14,722 bases of DNA. Source: CAZFQG01 sp964520785. GTDB lineage: Bacteria; Planctomycetota; Planctomycetia; Pirellulales; Thermoguttaceae. The DNA is taken from NCBI GenBank assembly GCA_964520785.1, contig CAZFQG010000163.1, positions 1 to 14,722 on the forward strand, in the 5' to 3' direction. Numbering within the stretch: the first letter of the stretch is position 1; each line of letters starts with the position of its first letter. The notes under the pieces were generated by a model. It was not told the origin of the DNA and made no database searches. It saw nothing but the letters and a program-made list of their open reading frames with translations. This document shows, piece by piece, positions 1 to 7,700 of the stretch. A program made the position numbers and the translations under genes.

Positions 1-39
1 CAGCCCGCGGCAACGAGTTCATTCCCGCCATGTGGAATT

Positions 40-2163
40 CTATCTCCCAAACCGCCCTTCCGGCCACGGCATCGGCGGACGCTTCACCCGTTTCGGCTTT
101 TCCGTCCATTCCTGCTCCCCGACCAGGCCGGATTCGGTGACGTCGATTGGCTTGAAGCCCTTTTGGAGGGCCGGCGAATCCGGCTTCAAACGAAAGTCAC
201 CCTTCTCCGGATCGACGAACATCGGGTCCGCGACGATCGAGTGTTCGTCCTGGCCGGTGGCCTGCCATTCGGCGAAGGTCCGCTTACCGGGGAAGACGAG
301 CGTGTCGGGGTTGGCATTCCAGTAGACGTTGTTGTCCATCCGGTAGTTGCCGTTGGTCCAATTGTTGCCCAGCGGCGGGGTGATATCGCCGAAGACGATG
401 TTGCCGTCGCAGGTGAAGGAGAGATGCTCCTCTTCGCGGCTGCGACGGATTTGGCCCATTTCGAGGGAATAGGCGAGGACGTTATTCTTGAGGACGTTCT
501 CCTTACCGTAATGCTGGTGGAAGGCGCCGTCCTTGACGCGGTAGACGACATTGTTCTCCATCAGGACGCCGGTGCTTCCCTCGTCCGTATAAAGTCCCCA
601 TCCGCCATACGAGTAGCTCATCACGTCGTGGATGTGGTTGTTCCGCAGGACCGTTCCCGGCGCGACGCCCAGATGGTAAATGCCTCCCATGTCACTGAGC
701 TGGTTCCAGCCGAGGTGATGGATGTGGTTGAATTCAACCGTGTTGTGATGGGCCGAAGAGGGAGCGTATCCCCAGCTCCACCCGACGGAGACGCCGGAAT
801 AGAGGAAGTCGCAGATTTCATTGCGGGCGATCGTGTTATGGGAACTCCTGCCGATCCAGACGCCCACGCCGGCGTGGAAGACCTTGCCCCCGTCGTGAAC
901 AAAACAGTTGTAAAGCGTGTTTCGCTCCGCTTGTTCTTGCTCCGCCTCCGGGAGGCCGCATTCGCCGAAGCGGACGCCGCCGGCCCCCAAATCGTAGAGT
1001 TCACACTGTTCGATTCGGTTATCCTTGCACCCGTTTCGCAGCCACAGGCCGTATCCTCCGGTGTGGGCGATTTCGCACCGCTTGAATTCGCAGTGCCGTG
1101 CTCCGACGGCACGGACCGTGGCGTCTTCCAAAAAGGCGGCCGCCTGGCCGTCGACCTGGCCCTCCTCGGGCATCATCCAGGTCGTGTGCATGAAGGCAAT
1201 CCCTTCAAAACGCAGATGCTCGACGAATTTTCCGTTCGCCGGATCCCCTTCCAAGACGAGAATCTCCGTCAGTGCCGGGGCGATAACCTCCACTTTTTCC
1301 ATGTCCTGTCCCTCGAGCGGATAGTAGTGGACGACGTTCGTCTCTCGATCCAGGAACCACTCCCCCGGGGCATCGAGCGCCTCGGCGAAGTTCTCCACGT
1401 AGTACCGCTCGTGTTTTCCCCACCAGCCCATCGGCCAACAGCTCGTATGGATGAGTTCGACCAAATTCTTCTCGAAATCGAGTGACTTGATCGAATGACG
1501 TGACGTCGTCCAGGCGTGGTAGTAGACGAGAACCGCGTCTTCGAGGTTCTTCCAAGGCTGGATATCACCTTCCTTGAAATAGAACGACACGCGGGTCTTC
1601 GGATTCTTCCGAGCTTCGCTCCGATTTGTCAGCGGCACGCCCGGCTTCACCGGATGAAAGACTTCGCCCTCATTGGGCGTCCGCGCGACGACGGCCGGTT
1701 TACCGTCGACGAAGAGGCGGCGGAACTGGTACGGTTTGTGCTTGAACGTCCCCGGTGCGTCGCCGGGAACAGCCATTTCCGGCAACTGGGCCGTCCAGAC
1801 CGGTCCGCCTTCCTCGCGTTTCCAACCGGTGATCGGGAAACCCCCACTGAAGACGGGTTTCTCGTCGGGGTAGGCGGCGAAGGTAATCGGATGGTCGGCC
1901 GTCCCGGAGCATTCCGCGGTCAAGATGATTGGTTCCGACAGTCGGTAAACGCCGCCGCGTACGAGAACGCGGACCGGCCCTTGCTTCGCCAATTTCGCGG
2001 CGGCCCGGGCGGCCGGTTCAAGATGCCCAAAAGGAGCCTCCTTGGTTCCCACCCCGGCCGAATTGCCGCCGGGATCGACGTAAAGGAGTATTTCGTCGGA
2101 AATACCGGCGTTCACGAGGAGACTGGACAAAACCATCGTCAAACAAATCGCGTAGCGATGCAT
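40..2163 (-). CDS. Secreted right-handed parallel beta-helix protein (possible glycoside hydrolase-like)
   Basis: A 707-residue exported protein, probably acting on polysaccharide outside the cytoplasm. Seen: an N-terminal signal peptide (about residues 1-22, hydrophobic core CLTMVLSSLLVNAG). At 27-110 is a DUF1565-like opening (YVDPGGNSAGVGT, then APFGHLEPA, VLVRGGVYRLSEPI, FSGGFPITGW) typical of bacterial beta-helix enzymes. From about 310 to 600 there are successive coils with N-rich turns (CEFKRCEIAHTGGYG, HNTVEFNHIHHLG, GLYTDEGSTGVLMENNVVY, FHQHYGKENVLKNNVL), and a C-terminal ADPMFVDPEKGDFRL segment that commonly closes such proteins. The architecture recalls GH141-like proteins, but I cannot assign a substrate or catalytic residues. 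The ATG is supported by AGGAAGAGG about 8 nt upstream and by the signal peptide. Stop is TAG at 40-42. The gene is transcribed away from the rest of the window and appears monocistronic on its 5' side. Confidence 0.9.
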   Translation of the reverse strand: MHRYAICLTMVLSSLLVNAGISDEILLYVDPGGNSAGVGTKEAPFGHLEPAARAAAKLAKQGPVRVLVRGGVYRLSEPIILTAECSGTADHPITFAAYPDEKPVFSGGFPITGWKREEGGPVWTAQLPEMAVPGDAPGTFKHKPYQFRRLFVDGKPAVVARTPNEGEVFHPVKPGVPLTNRSEARKNPKTRVSFYFKEGDIQPWKNLEDAVLVYYHAWTTSRHSIKSLDFEKNLVELIHTSCWPMGWWGKHERYYVENFAEALDAPGEWFLDRETNVVHYYPLEGQDMEKVEVIAPALTEILVLEGDPANGKFVEHLRFEGIAFMHTTWMMPEEGQVDGQAAAFLEDATVRAVGARHCEFKRCEIAHTGGYGLWLRNGCKDNRIEQCELYDLGAGGVRFGECGLPEAEQEQAERNTLYNCFVHDGGKVFHAGVGVWIGRSSHNTIARNEICDFLYSGVSVGWSWGYAPSSAHHNTVEFNHIHHLGWNQLSDMGGIYHLGVAPGTVLRNNHIHDVMSYSYGGWGLYTDEGSTGVLMENNVVYRVKDGAFHQHYGKENVLKNNVLAYSLEMGQIRRSREEEHLSFTCDGNIVFGDITPPLGNNWTNGNYRMDNNVYWNANPDTLVFPGKRTFAEWQATGQDEHSIVADPMFVDPEKGDFRLKPDSPALQKGFKPIDVTESGLVGEQEWTEKPKRVKRPPMPWPEGRFGR

Positions 2164-2210
2164 AAGAGTTCCTCTTCCTTTTAGGGGTGGGTACTAAATG
2201 ATGGCGCTTT

Positions 2211-2239
2211 ATTATAGTCGAAGGGGGACCCCCTCGCCA
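2211..2239 (-). promoter_or_regulatory. Candidate promoter for the beta-helix gene
   Basis: Read on the minus strand there is a perfect -10 hexamer TATAAT (2216-2211) and, 17 nt upstream, TGGCGA (2239-2234), a 3/6 match to a sigma70-type -35. Transcription would start near 2204, giving a leader of about 40 nt before the ATG at 2163. The 17-nt spacer contains the odd palindrome GGGGGACCCCC (2223-2233), which could be an operator or just GC-rich spacer. The assignment rests on consensus similarity alone. Confidence 0.45.
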
Positions 2240-2495
2240 TTATTTGAATCGTTTCGGTTTCGGCGAATAGGGCTTGTTGACAATGTGCGCAAGATAGGAA
2301 AGAATAATAAATGGTTGCCCAATTTCCGGTTTGCGACCTCTCGTGCAACAAGCATGATTTGCATGGATTATGCGGATTGGGTAGCCCGGTTCACCTCTCC
2401 AAGCAGAATGAAGAGCGAATCTCTTCCGATCAGGTTTGGCAATGGGTGAGCGGGACTGTTTGGAGTTCGTGGAAGGCCGGGGACGCGTGGCTTAC

Positions 2496-2524
2496 TTGAC
2501 TTGACCGGGGGGGCAATCTAGTTT
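2496..2524 (+). promoter_or_regulatory. Weak promoter candidate for the 2576 gene
   Basis: TTGACT (2496-2501) is followed after 17 nt by TAGTTT (2519-2524). The -35 is a good match and the -10 is poor (3/6). The predicted start near 2531 would give a leader of about 45 nt to the ATG at 2576. The overlapping copy TTGACTTGAC makes the exact -35 ambiguous. Confidence 0.28.
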
Positions 2525-2575
2525 TCAGTGGTGGGGTGTGCTCATTGCGTTACAACGTCCGTGGGAAATCCTGAA

Positions 2576-4159
2576 ATGCGTATTATTCGCGGCCTCGTCG
2601 TTGCACTGGTTTTCGCGGGCGCGCCGGCGTTTGGGGCGGAAGGACACGGTACGCCGCTCAACCGGGAAACGCGGGCGGCCTCGGTCTCGCAAGAGATCGA
2701 AAGCGTCGAAGGGTTGGGGGATATCGAACTGCTCCGTTGGACGCAGGAAACGCTGCGGCGGTTTCACCGCGCCAATCTCGAACTCTTCCAATCAGCCGAG
2801 GTTTATCACCGTTACGACTGGGGCAAACGGATGGTCGAAGAGATCGTCACCGGCGGCGAGCGGAAGGTGCTGGCGATCCGGTATCTCGTTCAAGAACTGT
2901 CAAAAGCGGAAGACGCCGCCTTCAACAAGCTGCAAGGGGATTTCAAGCGGACCGTGTTGACGTCGCTCGAATCGGACCCGGATGAGCAGAAACGCCGTCT
3001 GGAGACGTGGGATCAGCTCTTCAATCATTGGCAGGCGTCCGGGGGAACGCCGCAAGGCAAGGCCCAACTGATCGTTTGGCTCAGAGAGGCGATTCAGAAG
3101 CAGCGTCTGGGCGCCGTGCCACTGCCGCCGTTTCCCGAGCTGGCTCCTCGCGAGCAGCCGGAAGACTCGCTCCTCGGGCGGTTCCGTTCTCCGCGTTCCG
3201 GCAGGGTCGAGGCCGGCGGTCCGGAAGCCGTGGACTGGGCTAAATGGAAAATTGAACAGATGGTCTCCATCATGCGCAAGCCACTGGAGACGCCGCCCGA
3301 TCCGTTGAGAGCGAATTCCCGGCTTGTCGCGGAACCCCGCGGCTCGTCCGTTCCCCGTGACGGCCTCGCGCCGAAGGCGCTCGACGCCGCGGAAACGGTT
3401 CATATTGGGCATTCGGCGTTGGCGTTTCCGGAGCGGAAATCGGCGCGGCGGAGTCAACCGAGAATCGCGGTTGTCGAACGTGCGTCGCGGCTCGTCGCGA
3501 CTTTGGGTTTGTTCTCGGCGAAGGCGGATATCCCCGGCGGACTCGTCGAAACGCCGATTGTTCAACGCGGTTCGGGGGTGGATCGGGGCGCGGAGGACGT
3601 CGCCGCCGCCGCCCCGCGAAAAACGAACGTTTCGCCGCCGGCACGATCCGGCTGGGGTGCCGATGACGGGGGGAAATGGCCGCGGCCAACCCTCTCCGCT
3701 TCACAACCGGCTTCGGTCGCGTCGCGAATCCCGGCCGCCCCGGATCCCTTCGCGAGCATGGACCGGCAACCGGCGCGGAAATCTCCGTCCGTCAACGTTC
3801 AGAAGCTCAATACGCTCGTGCGCGGTTTCAATTTGGCGGTGAAGGAACTGGAATCCACGCTGGACGCCCCTCGCGACTGGAATGCTCGAAATCTCACCCC
3901 GATCGTCGCGCAACTCCGCGATCTGACGCAGCGCGAGCGGGATCTGCGGATATTCGAACAACTCGTCCCGGCGGACGAACACGAATACCTGGAACGGATT
4001 TCCCCGTTGAACCCCTCGATTACCCGGATCGCCGCCGCGATCTACGAAGCCAGGAACCGTGCAATGCGCCTCACCGGGATGGAACGGATCCGCGTCCGGG
4101 AAATTCAAGACCTCCAGGATTTGTCGCGGCAGTTGGCCCGGCTGGCCACCGCGCCTTAG
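2576..4159 (+). CDS. Exported helix-rich hypothetical protein
   Basis: A 527-residue protein that I do not recognise as a named family. The frame is open from a GTG at 2528, but the ATG at 2576 is preferred because it begins a clean signal peptide (MRIIRGLVVALVFAGAPAFG, then AEG), placing the mature protein in the periplasm or beyond. Three parts are visible: a helical, charged N-terminal domain (about 40-180, with LLRWTQETLRRFHRANLELF); a long low-complexity linker rich in Pro, Ala, Ser and Arg (about 190-400); and a second helical domain (about 405-525, with VQKLNTLVRGFNLAVKELES and LQDLSRQLARL). The shape suggests a structural or scaffolding protein rather than an enzyme, and no catalytic motif is evident. 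It lies upstream of and in the same orientation as the secretin gene, so a shared envelope role is possible, but terminator-like hairpins lie between them. The ribosome site is weak (GGGAAA about 10 nt before the ATG). Confidence 0.8.
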   Translation: MRIIRGLVVALVFAGAPAFGAEGHGTPLNRETRAASVSQEIESVEGLGDIELLRWTQETLRRFHRANLELFQSAEVYHRYDWGKRMVEEIVTGGERKVLAIRYLVQELSKAEDAAFNKLQGDFKRTVLTSLESDPDEQKRRLETWDQLFNHWQASGGTPQGKAQLIVWLREAIQKQRLGAVPLPPFPELAPREQPEDSLLGRFRSPRSGRVEAGGPEAVDWAKWKIEQMVSIMRKPLETPPDPLRANSRLVAEPRGSSVPRDGLAPKALDAAETVHIGHSALAFPERKSARRSQPRIAVVERASRLVATLGLFSAKADIPGGLVETPIVQRGSGVDRGAEDVAAAAPRKTNVSPPARSGWGADDGGKWPRPTLSASQPASVASRIPAAPDPFASMDRQPARKSPSVNVQKLNTLVRGFNLAVKELESTLDAPRDWNARNLTPIVAQLRDLTQRERDLRIFEQLVPADEHEYLERISPLNPSITRIAAAIYEARNRAMRLTGMERIRVREIQDLQDLSRQLARLATAP

Positions 4160-4206
4160 CAGCCTGTTAGGGTGCGTCTCTCTCCAGGGGGTGGGCGCCG
4201 CTTTTG

Positions 4207-4257
4207 CCCCGTCGGCGGGGAGTATTTCCGGTTTTTCTCGTTCTCGAGAAGATTTTT
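4207..4257 (+). terminator. Tandem terminator-like hairpins after the hypothetical gene
   Basis: Two inverted repeats follow the stop at 4159. The first is CCCCG-TCGG-CGGGG (4207-4220). The second is TTCTCG-TTCT-CGAGAA (4235-4250), followed by GA and a five-T run (4253-4257). The second has the stem, tetraloop and T-tract layout of a Rho-independent terminator, although its stem is short (6 bp). Confidence 0.5.
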
Positions 4258-4269
4258 CGGGAACTGCCC

Positions 4270-4298
4270 TTGACGGGAATCTCCTTTGCCTGTATTTA
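4270..4298 (+). promoter_or_regulatory. Candidate promoter upstream of the secretin
   Basis: TTGACG (4270-4275), 17-nt spacer, TATTTA (4293-4298). The -35 is 5/6 to the sigma70-type consensus and the -10 is only 3/6. It sits just after the terminator-like hairpin of the upstream gene, a sensible place for the next transcription unit to begin. Confidence 0.33.
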
Positions 4299-4715
4299 AC
4301 CCGCTCTCTTCTATGCTATCCCCCATTACATGACCTTGCATGCTTCGTGTAGTCGTGCCGAAAAACGACGCGTTCCCTGAAAGACCGCCGGCCGTGGTCG
4401 GAGGCTTCCGAAGTTTGCAACCTCGTTAGAACCTTTTCCAAACACACTTTTTTTGCCCTATCGTCGAAGGTCTTCGGCGAGTCCCCCTGCTTCTTTATCG
4501 ATCCGTCCGTGTTTCGCCGGAGCGCTTCGAGTTGCCTGCGTTCTTGATGGAACCGTACGGTGGATTCGTCGGAAGATCCCTTAGGTGGTTCCGTGGCGAG
4601 CACCCGCGCGCGATGCCGTGCGTTCGGTGGAAGAACGTTTTTGGCAAGCGTTTCCGCCGGTTCCGGTCGCGTCGCGGCGTCGTGGAGCCAAAGCCCTTAA
4701 AAGGAGAGGAGTATC

Positions 4716-7700
4716 GTGTTGAGAACACCCAGAAAAGTGCTTTGTGGCTTGGCAGCGGCCGCATGCTGCCTGTCGGCGGCGATTTCCTCCGCCGACCCCA
4801 TCTTGATCGCGTCGCAAGGCGCGGTCGGTTTGGCGCTTCCCGCGCAAACCGGGTCGCCGGCGGCCGACGCCGTCGCCCGGACGAACGATTTGCTGCGCCG
4901 CGCTCGCACGGCGATGGCCGAGAACAACTTGGAGGTCGCCGAGACGTTGATTTCGCAGGCGGAATCGCTCGGCGTCAAATTCAGCCCTCTGACCGTCGGG
5001 GATACGCCGGCGAAGGCCCGGAGGGACTTGGAGCGTCTGAGCGCGTCCCGCGACGGTTCGTCCGGCCAAGGAGGCAACCTGCTCAGCGGGTTGGGACTGG
5101 CACCCGGCCAGCCATCCAAGGCGAATCCCTTCCCGTTGCCGGCCCAGGCCCATTCCGGCAAGAATCATCCTCTATTGGAGGCCCGTCGGGCTTTGGCTCG
5201 CGGTGACGTCCGCCATGCCAGGAAGATGCTCTTTGAAGCGTCTTCCGGAGCGGATGTCCCCGCCCCTATCCAGGACGGCCCGGAAAAGGTCGCCAAGGAT
5301 ATCCGCGAGTACGAGGCGTTGTTGGAGCAGCGGGGACGGGCCGAAGGCACGCAAGGGTATCGACGGGAGTTCGCGAAACTCATGCTTGCCCAGGCCGAGG
5401 CACTCTTGGACTGGGGTGATTTGAACGAAGCCGAACGGCTGACCAATCAGGCGGCCGATCAACGGGTCATGTTCCACCAGTTCGAACGGACGCCGGAGAG
5501 AATGCTCCAGCGTATCACCCAGGCTCGCCGTCCCGCGGCCAAGCCGGCACCGGGTGAGCTGCAACGCCTTCCCGAGACAGCGGCGGATCCCGCCGCGAAA
5601 CAGAAGGTCGAACGCCTGCTCCGGCAGGCGCGTGCCGCGCTGGCCGGCGGAAGCGTCCGCGACGCGGAACTCTACGCGAAGGAGGCCGCCGCGTGCGGCA
5701 TTCCGGAGTCCGCCTTCGGTGCTCATGAAGACAGCCCCGGCCGGGTGCTCGGCGCCATCGCGCGAAGCGATCCTTACGGCGGCGTCGTCCAGGCCTCGCT
5801 GGTCACTCCGGCCACCGGTGCGCCCTCCCCCTCCACCGCGTCTCAGGCATATTACGACAGGTCGATGGACCGGACGCGCGATGTCCCGGCGGCCTATCAA
5901 GAGGGAGACCAGAGCAATCCGTCGCTCGCCCCTTCCGCCGCGCAACCGGGACCGCTTCCCGGACCCGGCGGCGGCGGGACGAGTCACTCAATGTCCGCGC
6001 CGCGACCGGTGGATGCCGATTCCCCCGGCACCGGACAGGCGCTCTTCGAGCAGGGACTGGAGGCGCTGCGCGCTCGGGATACCACCCGGGCCTTGGAACT
6101 CTTCCGCCAGGCCTCGGCTTACGGTGACCAGCTCGATCCGCAAACGCGGCAGCGGCTGCAAGACCACATCCAACTCCTCGCCGGCGCCGAAAACGGCGCT
6201 CGGCAGACCCCGGGTCCCGGCGCCTCCATGGCGGCCGAAGCAACCACCGAGCAGCAGGTGCTCGTCCGCCGGGTCGTCACCGACCTGGGCGAACGGGAGC
6301 GTCAGGCACGGCAGATGCGCGAGACCGACCCCAACTCGGCGCTGGCCCTCTTGGAGGAAACGAGGGCGGCGGTGGAAGGTTCCGGACTGGAGTCCGACTC
6401 CAAGGCTCAACTCCTGCGAAGGGTCGACCGGAGCATCGACGAGATGCGGCAGTTCATCCGCGACAACGAGGGAAGGATCGCCCTGGCCGAAAACAACAGA
6501 GCGATCCGCCGCGATTTCGAAATGAGCCAGCAGAAGACGTTGGATACCCAACGGAGGCTGGCCGAACTCACGGCCGAGTACAACCAGTTGATGGAACAGC
6601 AGCGGTACGCCGAGGCGGAAGTCGTCGCGAAGCGCGCCGCGGAACTCGATCCGGACAGCGTCTTGGCGAGGCAACTCGTCTGGGTCAGCCGGTTCATCCG
6701 CCGCAGCAAGAGTTACGAATCGATCGCCGCCGAAAAGGAGGAGGGCTTCGTCCGCGCTCTTACTAGCGTCGACGCGGCCTCCCGGCCCTTCGACGATTCC
6801 GAGCCGTACGTCTTCCCCATGGCGGAGAAATGGGAACAGTTGACCCAATCGCGGGCCCGGTACCGGCAGGAGGTCCAAAGGTATCGGAGCGAGCGAGAAC
6901 TGGAAATCGAACGCAAGTTGAAAACGCCCGTCCTGTTGCAGTTCGAGAACCGACCGCTGGCGGAAGTCTTGGACTACCTCGCCAAGCTGACGGAAGTCAA
7001 CCTGTATCTGGACCCGCTGGGTCTGGAGGAGCAGGGCGTGACGACCGATATGCCCGTCACGATCAATCTGACGCAGGAAATCTCTCTCGCCAGTGCGCTG
7101 AAGCTGATTTTGCAGCCGCTGCGGTTGAGTTACGTCAATAAGGACGAGGTCCTCAAGATCACCAGTGAACAGATCCGCGACGACGACGTCTTCGCGGAGA
7201 TATACAACGTGGCCGACCTGGTGATTCCGATTCCCAACTTCGTTCCGTCGAACAACATGGGCCTGCAGGGCGCGCTCCACGACGCCTACGGCAGCATCGG
7301 GTTCGGCGGCTCCACCCCCTTCGGCGGCGGCCCCTCGCCGATTTCCGTCGTCGCCAGCCGGAGCGGCTCCGGTAGCGGTCGTGGATCGATCAATCCCTCC
7401 GTTCTGGCCCAAATGTCCGGGCGGCCGGGAAGCCCGGCGGCCGGCGGCACCAACATGCCGGTCGGCTTCGGTCCCGGCGGCATGGGCGGCGGCGCCCAGG
7501 CCGACTTCGACAGCCTGATCGAACTGATCATTACGACGATCCAACCCACGACGTGGGATTCCGTCGGCGGTCCCGGTTCGATCGCGCCGTTCGAGACGAA
7601 CCTGAGTCTCGTCGTTAGTCAAACACAGGAGGTCCATCAGGAGATCCGGGAACTGTTCGAGCAGTTGCGCCGTCTCCAGGATCTGCAAGTGACCATCGAG

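Larger units (their letters stand above)
2164..2575. other. Divergent intergenic region, 412 nt
   Basis: This gap separates two divergent exported-protein genes. It is more AT-rich than the flanking genes and no ORF in it has a convincing ribosome site or recognisable product. It holds the minus-strand promoter near 2211-2239 and a plus-strand promoter candidate at 2496-2524. A free-standing TTGACA is at 2277-2282, but nothing at 15-19 nt downstream resembles a -10 element, so I do not call it. Confidence 0.6.
4160..4715. other. Intergenic region and probable long leader of the secretin gene, 556 nt
   Basis: No credible gene lies here; the overlapping plus-strand ORF from 4532 runs into the secretin in another frame and has no recognisable product. 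The region contains the terminator-like hairpins at 4207-4257, a promoter candidate at 4270-4298, a T-rich stretch near 4448-4454 and a stable inverted repeat at 4461-4480 (TCGTCGAA-GGTC-TTCGGCGA, with one G-T pair). If the promoter candidate is right, the secretin message has a leader of about 410 nt, long enough for structured regulation. No known riboswitch was recognised. Confidence 0.5.

Noticed and set aside
163..1485. 440-codon plus-strand frame opposite the beta-helix gene
   Set aside because: It is antisense to a clearly recognised protein, and its translation shows no family features.
2277..2310. Perfect TTGACA followed by an AT-rich stretch
   Set aside because: The nearest -10-like hexamer (TAATAA, 2305-2310) is 22 nt away, and the following 265 nt hold no gene start that would use it.
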